A stretch of DNA of 64,000 bases from Palsa-504 sp963744005 (GTDB lineage Bacteria > Actinomycetota > Actinomycetes > Streptosporangiales > Streptosporangiaceae): the NCBI GenBank assembly GCA_963744005.1, contig CAVURU010000004.1:496001-560000 (forward strand). The letters run 5' to 3'. Below are positions 37,839-47,175 of the stretch, one piece after another; position 1 is the stretch's first letter; every line of letters starts with the position of its first letter. The position numbers and the translations under genes are program-made. The notes under the pieces were generated by a model that did no database searches, was not told the origin of the DNA, and worked only from the letters and a program-made list of their open reading frames with translations.

Positions 37839-39133
37839 CCCGCCGCCGCCCCGGCTCGCATACGGGCTCCCGCCCCGGCTCCCGCCCCGGCCGCCGCACC
37901 GGCCGCCGGGCCCGCTGTCACCCGGGCCGCCGGGCGGCGGCCGCGCTGGCCGCGCTCGGCTGCGCCGTGGCCCTGGCCCTGCTCCCGTCGGCGGCCTCGG
38001 CCGACGCCATCCGGGCCGACCAGCAGTGGGTGCTCAGCATGATGCACGTGCCCGACGCCTGGCAGCAGACCAGAGGCGGCAACGTCACGGTCGCGGTCAT
38101 CGACAGCGGCGTGTACCCCGGCTCCAGTGACCTGGCCGGCTCGGTCGAGTCTCCCGGCGTGGACTACAGCGGGGTGGGCACCAAGTCCAGCAACGCCAGC
38201 TGGGGGGTGCACGGGACCTGGATGGCCTCCCTGATCGCCGGCCATGGCCACGGCCCGGGCGACGACAGCGGCGTGCTGGGGATCGCGCCGCAGGCCGCGA
38301 TCATGTCCATCCGCGTCATCCCCGACCGCACCGACCCGAACTACCCGCGGTACGGCCGCGAGCAGGAGCCCGCCATCCAGCAGTCGCTGGCCAGCGGCAT
38401 CCAGTACGCGGTGCAGCACGGGGCCCAGGTCATCAGCATGTCGATCGGCTACAGCGCGCCCAACGCCGGGGTCCGCCAGGCCCTGCAGGACGCCTACGAT
38501 CATGGCGTGGTCGTGGTCGCCTCCGCCGGGAACTCCGGCGCCCCGTCCGGGACAGACGACGCCGCCCAGGCCGCCCCGGAATCCTTCCCCGCCGACTACC
38601 CGGGCGTGATCAGCGTCGGGGCCGTCGACTCGGCCGGGACGGTGGCCGCCTTCTCCAGCGACAACCTGTCGGTCCAGGTCGCTGCGCCCGGCGTCTCGGT
38701 TCCCGCCCAGGGCCGGGACGGGCAGTACTGGTGGGTCAGCGGCACCAGCCCGGCCTGCGCGCTGGTGGCCGGTGTCGCCGCCCTGATCAAGTCGAAGTAC
38801 CCGACCCTGGCTCCCCGGCAGGTGGCCAGCGCCCTCGCCTACCACACCACTGATCCCCCCTCCGGGGGCTACGACAACCAGGTCGGGTTCGGCATCGTCA
38901 ACGCGGCCGCCGCCCTGGCCAGAGCGGGTCAGCTGACCGGCCACCAGCCCGCGCCGGCCAGCGTGGCCGTCACGACCCAGTTCGGCGGCGGCCCGGGTGC
39001 CGTCGCCGCGTCGCCGGTCCGCCCGCGCGGATCCGGCCCGCTGATCCTGTTCGCCCTGCTCGCGGTCACCTCGCTGGTCCTGGCCGCGGCCGCGGTCAGC
39101 CGGCTGGCCACCCTGCGCCGGAGCGGCCGGTGA
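37832..39133 (+). CDS. Membrane-anchored S8 subtilase, mycosin-like
   Basis: 433 residues: an Arg-rich start and signal helix (about 27-54), then a subtilase domain with Asp in AVIDSGVYPG, His in GVHGTWMASLIAGHG and Ser in SGTSPACALVAGVAAL, a Pro/Ala/Gly-rich linker and a C-terminal transmembrane helix. The layout matches mycosins, the proteases of type VII secretion, but no ESX genes are nearby, so a general role at the cell surface is just as possible. Start ATG at 37832. Confidence 0.82.
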   Translation: MLTRRRPGSHTGSRPGSRPGRRTGRRARCHPGRRAAAALAALGCAVALALLPSAASADAIRADQQWVLSMMHVPDAWQQTRGGNVTVAVIDSGVYPGSSDLAGSVESPGVDYSGVGTKSSNASWGVHGTWMASLIAGHGHGPGDDSGVLGIAPQAAIMSIRVIPDRTDPNYPRYGREQEPAIQQSLASGIQYAVQHGAQVISMSIGYSAPNAGVRQALQDAYDHGVVVVASAGNSGAPSGTDDAAQAAPESFPADYPGVISVGAVDSAGTVAAFSSDNLSVQVAAPGVSVPAQGRDGQYWWVSGTSPACALVAGVAALIKSKYPTLAPRQVASALAYHTTDPPSGGYDNQVGFGIVNAAAALARAGQLTGHQPAPASVAVTTQFGGGPGAVAASPVRPRGSGPLILFALLAVTSLVLAAAAVSRLATLRRSGR

Positions 39134-39810
39134 GCGGGGCCCCCGGTGCCGGGGCTCCCGGTGCCGCGGCGCCGCTGGATGAGTTCGCCAGCCGGGTGCT
39201 GGATGTGGTCGACTCGATCCCGGCCGGCCGGGTCATGTCCTACGGCGACATCGCCGAGTACCTCGGGGCGGGCCTGGGCCCGCGCCAGGTCGGCCGGGTC
39301 ATGTCCGCCTACGGCGGCGGCGTGGCCTGGTGGCGGGTGATCCACGCCGACGGCACGCCCGCCCCCGGTCACGACAGCCGGGCCCTGGAGCACTACCTGG
39401 CCGAGGACACGCCGCTGCGCTCGGCCCGCCCGCCGGTCCGGGTGGACATCCGCCGGGCCCGGCTGGACCGGGCGGTCCTTAACCGGGCCGCCTGTGGCTG
39501 GACCGTCCGCGAACAGGCTGGCGACACGTCCGGAACAGGCGCAGAATCAGGCCGGAAATGTCGGTGCCGTCTGCTGGAATCGAGGGTGATGGAGCAAGCT
39601 CACGCACCCGCGTACCGCCTGGTCCGCCGGCCGCGCCGGCGGCCCCGGCCGCGCGCCTGGACCAGGCGCAGCAGGCCGTGGTGGACCATGCCGGCGGCCC
39701 GCTGCTGGTCCTGGCCGGCCCGGGGACGGGCAAGACCACCACCATCGTGTCCGCTGTCGCGGACCGGATCGAGCGCCGTGGCCTGGACCCCGAGCGGGTG
39801 CTCGTCCTGA
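39130..39810 (+). CDS. Alkyltransferase-like (MGMT/ATL) protein, 3' end uncertain
   Basis: The N-terminal 115 or so residues are an MGMT-type DNA-binding domain (SRVLDVVDSIPAGRVMSYGDIA and PRQVGRVMSAYGG). The Cys-containing PCHR active site is replaced by VAWWRVIHADG, so it binds alkylated DNA but cannot transfer the alkyl group, as in ATL proteins. After RRARLDR at about residue 115 the family normally ends. Here the frame runs on for 110 Arg-rich residues into adnA. One missing base near 39470 would give a TAA stop at 39480-39482, which is a more normal end. The GTG overlaps the protease stop (ATGA-type). In mycobacteria an ATL gene also lies near adnAB. Confidence 0.75.
   Translation: MSGAPGAGAPGAAAPLDEFASRVLDVVDSIPAGRVMSYGDIAEYLGAGLGPRQVGRVMSAYGGGVAWWRVIHADGTPAPGHDSRALEHYLAEDTPLRSARPPVRVDIRRARLDRAVLNRAACGWTVREQAGDTSGTGAESGRKCRCRLLESRVMEQAHAPAYRLVRRPRRRPRPRAWTRRSRPWWTMPAARCWSWPARGRARPPPSCPLSRTGSSAVAWTPSGCSS
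39559..39580 (+). promoter_or_regulatory. PafBC-type DNA damage promoter of adnA
   Basis: TGTCGGTG (39559-39566), 8 nt, TGGAAT (39575-39580). This fits the RecA-independent (PafBC-controlled) damage promoter described in mycobacteria, [T]TGTCRGTG-N8-TANNNT. The same sequence with identical elements and spacing precedes adnB. GTG (39586) and ATG (39589) lie 5 and 8 nt after the -10 element, so a leaderless transcript is likely. Confidence 0.7.
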
Positions 39811-42800
39811 CCTTCAGCCGCAAGGCCGCCGCCGAGCTCCGCGAGCGCATCACCGCCCGGCTGCGGCGCACCACCCGCGAGCCGCTGGCCATGACCTTCC
39901 ACAGCTACGCCTACGCGCTGGCCCGCCGGGAGTTCGTCCTGGCCGGCGACGAGCCGCCCCGGCTGCTGTCCGCCCCCGAGCAGCTGCTCGAGGTACGCCG
40001 CATGCTGCGCGGCGAGGCCCAGGACGGCGCGGGCCGCTGGCCCGAGGCGCTGCGTCCCGCCCTGGCCACCCGCGGCTTCGCCGAGGAGGTCCGGGACCTG
40101 CTGCTGCGCGCGGCCGAGCGCGGCCTGGACGGCCGCAGGCTGAGCCGGCTGGGCCAGCAGCGCGGCCGGGAGGACTGGGTGGCCGCCGGGGCGTTCCTGG
40201 ACCGGTACGCCGCCCGCTTCGACCTCGCCCCCGTCCCGGCCTACGACTACGCCGAGATCGTCCGCATCGCCGCCGCGCTGCTGGGCCGGGAGGAGATCCG
40301 GCAGCGTGAGCGCGCCGCCTACGATGTCGTCTTCGTCGACGAGTACCAGGACAGCGACCCGGCCCAGGAGTCGCTCCTGCTCGCCCTGGCCGGCGACGGC
40401 CGCGAGCTGATCGCCGTCGGCGACCCCGACCAGTCCATCTACGAGTTCCGCGGCGCCGACGTGCGCGCCATCGGTGAGTTCCCCGAGCGGTTCCGGACCG
40501 CGGACGGGCGGCCCGCCCCGGTCATCCCGCTGGGCACCTGCCGCCGCAGCGGCGAGGTCCTGCTGGCCGCCTCCCGGCGGCTGGCCCGGCGGCTGCCCCG
40601 CGGGCCGGTCGGGCACCGGGAGCTGATCGCCGGCAACCCCGCCCCGGGGGAGGTCCGCATCCTGATCGCGGACAGCTCCACCCAGGAGGCGGCCCTGGTC
40701 GCCGACACGCTGCGCCGGGCGCACCTGGCCGACGGCGTGCCCTGGTCCTCGATGGCCGTGCTGGTCCGGTCGGCCGCCCGGCAGGTGCCGCTGCTGCGCC
40801 GCGCGCTGACCGCCGCCGGCGTCCCGGCCACCGTGGCCGGCGACGAGCTGCCGCTGGCCGACGAGCCGGGCACCCGGCCGCTGCTCCTGCTGCTCCGCTG
40901 CGCCCTGAACCCCGCCCTGCTCGACGACCAGGCCGCCGCCGAGCTGCTCTGCGGCCCGCTCGGCGGCACCGACGCCCTCGGCCTGCGCCGCCTGCGCCGC
41001 TCGCTCGGCCTGCTGGCCGAGGCCGGGGCCGATCGCCGTCATCCCGCTGACCACCATGCCGCTGATCAGGCCGGCGCAGAACGCCCGCAGGATCCCGCCT
41101 CGACCGGAGGCGGCAGGCAGGCCGGTGACCTGGCCGCGGCGGGTGACCGCCCGCGGGACGACGCTATGGCCGCGGTGGGTGACCGCCCGCGCAGCGGCGA
41201 CCGGCCGCGCGGCGACCTGCTGGCCGGCGCCCTGCTGGACCCCCGGGACCTGGCCGTGCTGCCGGACAGCGTGGCCGGCCCGGCCCGGCACCTGGCCCGG
41301 CTGCTCGCCGTGGCCCAGGCGGCCATCAAGGCGGGCGGCAGCGCCGAGGACGTGCTGTGGGCCGTCTGGGACGCCTCCGGGCTCGCCCCGCGGTGGCAGC
41401 AGGCCGCCGCGGCGGGCGGCGCAGCCGGCGCGGCCGCCGACCGGGACCTGGACGCCGTCCTGGCCCTGTTCGACAAGGCCGCGCACTTCGCCGACACCAT
41501 GCCGCCGGGCGCGCCCGGCCTGTTCGCCGACAGCCTGGCCGGGCAGGAGATCGTCGGCGACACGCTCGCCGAGCGGGCCGTCCGCGACGACTGCGTCCGC
41601 GTCCTGACCGCCCACCGGTCCAAGGGCCTGGAGTGGGACGTCGTGGTGGTGGCCGGCGTCAACGAGGAGACCTGGCCCGACCTGAGGCTGCGCGGCTCGC
41701 TGCTCGGCGCGGGGGAGGTGGCCGAGGCCCTGCAGGGCGGCCGGGGCGACCCGGGCCGGGCCCGCTCCGCCGCGGCCGGCCAGGCCGCCGACGTGGACGC
41801 CGCCATGCTGGCCGCCAAGCTGCTCGCCGAGGAACGCCGCCTGTTCTACGTGGCCGTCACCCGGGCCCGCCGCCAGCTGGTCGTCACCGCCGCCGGCGGT
41901 GAGGACACCGACCTGCGCCCGTCCCGGTTCCTGACCGAGCTGGCCGGCGACGACATCCCCGTCGAGCGGATCGGCGGCGGCCGCGGGGCGCACCGCTGGC
42001 TGTCGATGCCGGCTCTGGTCGCCGACCTGCGCCGGGCCGCCGCCGACGTCGAGCGCCCGCTGGCCGTCCGCCAGGCTGCCGCGGCCGAGCTGGCTACGCT
42101 GGCCGAGGCCGGGGTCCGGGCCGCCCACCCGCGGGAGTGGTACGCGCTGACCGAGCTGTCCGACGCCAGCACCATCGTGGCCCCCGGCGAGGCGGTCCGG
42201 CTGTCGCCGTCCCAGGTCGAGTCGTTCACCCGCTGCGGCCTGCGCTGGCTGCTCGAGGCGGCCGTCGGCGCCGGGCGCTCGGATGTGCTCCGCCACCTCG
42301 GCACGGTCATCCACGCCGCGGCCGTGCTCGCCGCGGACGGCGCCACCGAGCAGCAGGTCGCCGACCGGATCGACGAGGTCTGGCACCACCTGGACTTCGG
42401 CAGCGCCTGGTACAACGCCAAGCAGCGGTCCCTGGCCGAGCGCATGGTCCGCAAGTTCCTGGACTGGCACGCGGCCAACCCGCGCGAGCTGATGGCCGTC
42501 GAGCAGTCGCTCAAGGTCCGGATCGGCCAGGTGGAGATCACCGGCCGGGTCGACCGGCTGGAGTCCGACGACCAGGGCCGCGCCGTGGTCGTCGACCTGA
42601 AGACCGGAGCCAGCGCCCCACGCGAGGACGAGCTCGACCGCCACCCGCAGCTGGGCGTCTACCAGCTGGCTGTCCTGCTCGGCGCCTTCGAGCAGCTCGG
42701 CCTGTCCGAGCCGGGCGGCGCCGAGCTCGTCCAGGTCGGCAAGGCGGGCCTGACCGCCCGGGCCAAGGTCCAGCGGCAGGGCGCGCTGGCCGACGACCCG

Positions 42801-42950
42801 GAGCCGGCCTGGGCCAAGGACCTGGTGGAGACCGTCGCGGCCGGCATGGCCGGGCCGGTCTTCCGGGCCAAGGTCAACCCCGGCTGCCGCACCTGCCCGG
42901 TCGCCTCCTGCTGCCCGGTCAGCCCGGACGGCGAGCAGGTCACGCCCTGA
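39586..42950 (+). CDS. adnA: AdnA-like helicase-nuclease subunit
   Basis: An end-processing motor/nuclease for double-strand break repair. UvrD-type helicase with Walker A GPGTGKTTT, Walker B VVFVDEYQDSDPAQ, motif GDPDQSIYEFRGA and motif VI-type YVAVTRARRQL. The C-terminal RecB-like nuclease has VVVDLKTGA and an iron-sulphur set: one Cys in SFTRCGLRW and three in CRTCPVASCCP. The main frame is open from 39558. The promoter places the start at GTG 39586 or ATG 39589, whose frame reads MEQAHAPAYRLVRR; one missing base between about 39625 and 39650 would join it to the helicase frame. Total with that base is about 1,121 codons. Probable partner of AdnB. Confidence 0.82.
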
Positions 42951-43148
42951 CGTCGCTCATGCCCTGACGTCGCTCACGCCGTGCCGCCGCGCTGAGCGCG
43001 CCCGTCAGCGACTGCTCCGCGCGCCGGTCTCCGGCTGCTCAGCGGCCGTCTCGGGCCGGGGCCGGTGCGCGGGCACAGTTCATCCCCGGCGGGTGATGCC
43101 AGCCGGGGATGAACTCCCGCGGCCGGCCCAGGGCCGTGCCGCCCGCTC
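42951..43148. terminator. Intergenic hairpin between adnA and the SHOCT gene
   Basis: The 198-bp gap holds a direct repeat (CCCTGACGTCGCTCA, 42946-42977) and a perfect 14-bp inverted repeat, AGTTCATCCCCGGC (43077-43090) and GCCGGGGATGAACT (43102-43115). The hairpin lies between convergent genes and may terminate both. No gene seen. Confidence 0.55.
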
Positions 43149-43553
43149 TCAGGCGGCCAGGATCTTGGCCTTCTGCTGCTCGAACTCCTCCGGCGTGATG
43201 ACCCCGCGCTCGCGCAGGTCAGCCAGCTTGGTCAGCTGGTCGGCGGTGTTGCCGCTGCCCGCGGCGTCCCGGACGTAGTTACGGAACGCGTCGTTCTGCT
43301 CCTGTGCCTCCTGCTGGGCGTGCAGGTGCATCTTGTCGCCCCGGGCGATCAGGTAGATCAGCACCCCGATGAGCGGGATGAACAGCACCAGCAGGAACCA
43401 CAGCGCCTTGGCCACGCCAGACAGGTCCCGGCTGCGGAAGATGTCGACGAAGACGTAAATCAGGACCCAGAACCACATCACCCACAGGAAGATCTCGATG
43501 ATGGTCCAGAACACGCCGAGCAGCGGATAGGAATACGTGCTAGCCAGTGGCAT
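43149..43553 (-). CDS. PLDc_N/SHOCT domain membrane protein
   Basis: 134 residues. The first 75 contain two transmembrane segments and a phospholipase-D-N-like pattern (FRSRDLSGVAKALWFLLVLF). The C-terminus is a SHOCT domain (LTKLADLRERGVITPEEFEQQKAKILA), a short oligomerisation module. Function unknown. It sits on the opposite strand between adnA and adnB. The ATG at 43553 is followed directly by the first hydrophobic helix. Confidence 0.82.
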   Translation of the reverse strand: MPLASTYSYPLLGVFWTIIEIFLWVMWFWVLIYVFVDIFRSRDLSGVAKALWFLLVLFIPLIGVLIYLIARGDKMHLHAQQEAQEQNDAFRNYVRDAAGSGNTADQLTKLADLRERGVITPEEFEQQKAKILAA

Positions 43554-43687
43554 TGCTTCCCCTTTATTTTCTGACCGCGAAAACGAAAACGTCTACGGCC
43601 GGATCTTCACGCCTCGGCAGGCTCATCCGCCTCATCCGGCCAGGGTGATTAGCTCCGCCGCGCCAGCCGGCCCGACGCGCTGCCAAA

Positions 43688-43709
43688 TGTCGGTGGTCTC
43701 TGCTGGAAT
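43688..43709 (+). promoter_or_regulatory. PafBC-type DNA damage promoter of adnB
   Basis: TGTCGGTG (43688-43695), 8 nt, TGGAAT (43704-43709), then GCTCTT and the GTG start of adnB at 43716, six bases after the -10. The upstream box and the -10 are identical to those before adnA with the same spacing, and the intervening TCTGC is shared as well. Confidence 0.72.
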
Positions 43710-43715
43710 GCTCTT

Positions 43716-46700
43716 GTGAGCCCGCCCCGCTACAGCCCGGCCCAGCTGGCCCGGCTGCTGCGGCTGCCCGAGCCCACCCCGGAGCAGGCCGCGGTCATCG
43801 CCGCCCCGCTCGGCCCGCTCGCCGTGGTGGCCGGCGCGGGCTCGGGCAAGAGCGAGACGATGGCGGCCCGGCTGGTCTGGCTGGTCGCCAACGGGATGGT
43901 CCGCCCGGACCGGGTCCTCGGGCTGACCTTCACCCGCAAGGCGGCCGCCGAGTTCGCCGACCGGGTGCGGTCCCGGCTGGAACGGCTGCGCCACGCGGGC
44001 CTGGCTGACCCGGCTGACGGCCCGGCCCGCCTGTCCCGGCCGGGCGGCGGCCCGGATCCCGAGGACCCGTTCGGCGGCGACCCGGTCATCGGGACCTATC
44101 ACGCCTACGCCGGCCGGCTGGTCGGGGACAACGCGCTGCGCGAAGGTCTCGAGCCGTCCATGCGGCTCATCACGCCCGCGCTGTCCTGGCAGCTCGCGGC
44201 GCAGATCGTCGCGGCCTACGACGGCCCGATGGACGAGATCATCTGGACCCCGCAGACCGTCACCGCGGCCGTCCTCGAGCTGGCCGGCGACCTGGCCGAG
44301 CACCTGCGCGGGCCGGCCGACGTCACCGCCGTCGGCCGCTGGCTCACCGCCGAGCAGGACGCGCTGCCAGGCCGGATCCCCGCCTCCGTCCGGAAGATCG
44401 TGGCCACCCAGCGCGCCCGCGAGCAGCTGCTCCCGCTGGTCGAGCGGTACGCGCAGGCCAAGCACGCCCGCGAGGTCATCGACCACGGCGACCAGGTCGC
44501 GCTGGCCGCGCGGATCGCCAGCGCGCACCCCGAGGTCGGCGCGGCCGAGCGGGCCCGCTACCACGTGGTCCTGCTGGATGAGTACCAGGACACCAGCCAC
44601 GCGCAGCTGGTCCTGCTGCGGTCCTTGTTCGGCGGCGGGCACCCGGTCACCGCGGTCGGTGACCCGTGCCAGTCGATCTACGGCTGGCGCGGCGCGAGCG
44701 CGGGCAACCTGCGCCGCTTCACCGCGGACTTCCCGGTGGTGGCCCGGATGCGGCCGTTCGGGGCCTCGGCGCCGACCGGGCCGGCGCCGGTGCTGCTGCT
44801 GTCGACCAGCTTCCGGAACGCGGCCCGGGTCCTGGACGCCGCCGCCGTGGTCCAGGAGGAGCTGCGCTACGAGGCGCCCGACGTGCCCCGGCTGGTGTCC
44901 GCGCCCGACCGCGGCCAGCGCGGCGCGGTGGCCTGCGCCCTGCTGGACACCGTCACCGACGAGGCCGGCTGGGTGGCCGGGCAGATCGCCGCGCTGCTGG
45001 CCCTGGACCCGGGCTCCGCGCCGGACGGGGCGCCCTGGCCGGACGGCCGGGCGGCCGGCGTAAGGCCGTCGGACATCGCCGTGCTGTGCCGCAAGCGCTC
45101 CCAGTTCGTGCTGCTGCGCCAGGCCATCGAGGCCCGCGGCGTCCCGGTCGAGGTCGTCGGGCTCGGCGGCCTGCTGGCCGTTCCCGAGGTGGCCGACGTG
45201 GTCGCCACCCTGCGGGTGCTGCACGATGCGGGCGCCTCGGACGCGCTGGCCCGCCTGCTGGTCGGGCCGCGCTGGCGGATCGGGCCGCGTGACCTGGTCG
45301 CCCTCGGCCGCCGGGCCCGGATCCTGGTCCGCGGCGAGGCCGACGGCCGCCCGTCCCGGAACGGCGCCGCCGCGGATCCCGACGACCATGACCCGCTGGC
45401 CGAGGCCGTCACCGACCTGACCGCCGAGACGGGCAGCCTGGTCGAGGCCCTCGACGACCTGGGCGACCGGCACGCCTACTCACCGGACGGCTACGCCCGG
45501 ATGAGCGCCCTGGCCGGTGAGCTGCGGCGGCTGCGCGGGCACGTCGGCCGCCCCCTGGCCGACCTGGCCGCCGAGGCCGAGCGGGTGCTCGGCCTGGACA
45601 TCGAGGTCGCCGCCCGGCCGGGCGCCGACCCGGTCGCGGCCCGGGCCGACCTGGACGCGTTCATCGACGTGGCCGACGCCTTCGCCGGCGAGGGCGCCGA
45701 GCCCACCCTGGGCGCGTTCCTGGCCTACCTGACCGCCGCCCAGCAGGAGGAGTTCGGCCTGGAGACCGGGCGGGTCGGCGAATCGGACTCGGTCAAGCTG
45801 CTCACCGTGCACGCGGCCAAGGGCCTGCAGTGGCCTGCCGTGTTCGTCCCCGGCCTGGCCGTGGGGGAGCGGTCGCAGGTCTTCCCGGCCAAGCCCCGGG
45901 TCTCCACCCGGTGGACGGACAACTCCCGGCTCATCCCGTTCAGCCTGCGCGGCGACGCGGGCGACCTGCCCGTGCTGCGCGGGCTGGACGCCGCCTCCCT
46001 GCAGGACTTCACCGACGGCTGCGACGCCCGCAACCTGGCCGAGGAACGCCGGCTGATGTACGTGGCCGCCACCCGGGCGGCGTTCTGGCTGGGCTGCTCG
46101 GGCTTCTGGTGGGGCGAGGGCGGCACCAGCCCGCTGGGCCCCTCGCCGTTCCTGGAAGAGGTCCGCTCGTCCGGGGTGGCCCAGGTCCGGCACTGGGCCG
46201 GGCCGCCCGCCGCGGACGCGGAGAACCCGCTGCTGGCCACCGTGGCCGAGGCCGACTGGCCCGCCACCCCGGCCGGCCGGCACTACGAAGCGGTCCGCCA
46301 GGCCGCGGCCCTGGTCGAATCGGCCGCCTCCGCTGCCGATCCGGACCTGGACACCCTGACCGCCGAGGACCGCGCCCTGGTCGACGCGTGGCGCCGGGAC
46401 GCCGGGCTGCTGATGGCCGAGCGCGCCCAGCGCCGGGCCGACGGCGGAGCCATCCCGGTCCAGCTCCCGGCCCGCCTGTCGGTCTCCGCGCTGGTCTCGC
46501 TGGCCCGCGACCCGGCCGAGCTGGCCCGCCAGGTCCGCCGCCCGATGCCCCGCCCGCCGGCCCGGCAGGCCCGCAAGGGCACCGCGTTCCACCAGTGGCT
46601 CGAGCAGCGCTACGGCCAGCAGCGCCTCATCGACGACGCCGACCTGTTCGACCTGGCCGATCCCGATGACGCGGCCGGCCCGCCCGGGGAGGACCTCAGC

Positions 46701-47105
46701 GAGCTCCGCGCCCAGTTCGAGCACAGCGAGTGGGCCGACCGCTGGCCGCAGGCCGTCGAGGTCCCGTTCGAGACCCTGGTCGGCGACCGGCTGGTCCGAG
46801 GCCGGATCGACGCCGTGTTCGCCGACGCCCGCGACGGCGGCTTCGACGTCGTCGACTGGAAGACCGGCCGCCCGCCCTCCTCCGATGCCGAACGGCACGC
46901 GGTTTCCGTCCAGCTTGCCGCCTACCGCCTGGCCTGGGCGGCGCTGGCCGAGGTGCCCGTCGCGGCGGTCCGGGCCGCGTTCCACTACGTGGCGTTCGGC
47001 GTGACCGTCCGTCCGGCCGACCTCCTCGACGAGGCCGGCCTGACCGCCCTCATCGACCAGGTCCCCGTCGAGTCCCCGCCCGGCCCGGCCGGGCCCGCGT
47101 CATGA
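43716..47105 (+). CDS. adnB: AdnB-like helicase-nuclease subunit
   Basis: 1,129 residues. The N-terminus RYSPAQLARLLRLPEPTPEQ and VVAGAGSGKSETMAARLVWL closely follows mycobacterial AdnB. Walker B is VVLLDEYQDTSHAQ; GDPCQSIYGWRGAS and VHAAKGLQWP are further helicase motifs. The C-terminal RecB-type nuclease is visible (FDVVDWKTGRPP and QLAAYRLAWA) and lacks the Cys set seen in AdnA. Family knowledge: AdnA and AdnB form a heterodimer replacing RecBCD/AddAB. The GTG start is six bases after the -10 element, so the mRNA is probably leaderless. The stop lies in the REP-like palindrome. Confidence 0.88.
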   Translation: MSPPRYSPAQLARLLRLPEPTPEQAAVIAAPLGPLAVVAGAGSGKSETMAARLVWLVANGMVRPDRVLGLTFTRKAAAEFADRVRSRLERLRHAGLADPADGPARLSRPGGGPDPEDPFGGDPVIGTYHAYAGRLVGDNALREGLEPSMRLITPALSWQLAAQIVAAYDGPMDEIIWTPQTVTAAVLELAGDLAEHLRGPADVTAVGRWLTAEQDALPGRIPASVRKIVATQRAREQLLPLVERYAQAKHAREVIDHGDQVALAARIASAHPEVGAAERARYHVVLLDEYQDTSHAQLVLLRSLFGGGHPVTAVGDPCQSIYGWRGASAGNLRRFTADFPVVARMRPFGASAPTGPAPVLLLSTSFRNAARVLDAAAVVQEELRYEAPDVPRLVSAPDRGQRGAVACALLDTVTDEAGWVAGQIAALLALDPGSAPDGAPWPDGRAAGVRPSDIAVLCRKRSQFVLLRQAIEARGVPVEVVGLGGLLAVPEVADVVATLRVLHDAGASDALARLLVGPRWRIGPRDLVALGRRARILVRGEADGRPSRNGAAADPDDHDPLAEAVTDLTAETGSLVEALDDLGDRHAYSPDGYARMSALAGELRRLRGHVGRPLADLAAEAERVLGLDIEVAARPGADPVAARADLDAFIDVADAFAGEGAEPTLGAFLAYLTAAQQEEFGLETGRVGESDSVKLLTVHAAKGLQWPAVFVPGLAVGERSQVFPAKPRVSTRWTDNSRLIPFSLRGDAGDLPVLRGLDAASLQDFTDGCDARNLAEERRLMYVAATRAAFWLGCSGFWWGEGGTSPLGPSPFLEEVRSSGVAQVRHWAGPPAADAENPLLATVAEADWPATPAGRHYEAVRQAAALVESAASAADPDLDTLTAEDRALVDAWRRDAGLLMAERAQRRADGGAIPVQLPARLSVSALVSLARDPAELARQVRRPMPRPPARQARKGTAFHQWLEQRYGQQRLIDDADLFDLADPDDAAGPPGEDLSELRAQFEHSEWADRWPQAVEVPFETLVGDRLVRGRIDAVFADARDGGFDVVDWKTGRPPSSDAERHAVSVQLAAYRLAWAALAEVPVAAVRAAFHYVAFGVTVRPADLLDEAGLTALIDQVPVESPPGPAGPAS

Positions 47106-47153
47106 TCGCGGGCAGAAAGGGCCGTATACGAGCCAGGACTGCCCGCGATCATG
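47101..47153. repeat. REP-like palindrome, ATGATCGCGGGCAG family, copy 2
   Basis: CATGATCGCGGGCAG (47101-47115) and CTGCCCGCGATCATG (47139-47153), perfect 15-bp arms, 23-nt loop. Arms and loop length are the same as in the copy at 32678-32734. The left arm supplies the adnB stop codon, and the element probably also acts as a terminator. Confidence 0.85.
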
Positions 47154-47175
47154 GTCGGCCGCAGGGCCGCGCTGC

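Noticed and set aside
37832..39133. Type VII secretion locus
   Set aside because: Apart from the mycosin-like protease there is no EccB/C/D/E or WXG100 gene nearby.
39600..42644. Over 1,000-codon minus-strand frame opposite adnA
   Set aside because: Low-complexity Gly/Gln/Arg/His product, mirror of the adnA coding frame; no ribosome-binding site or domain.
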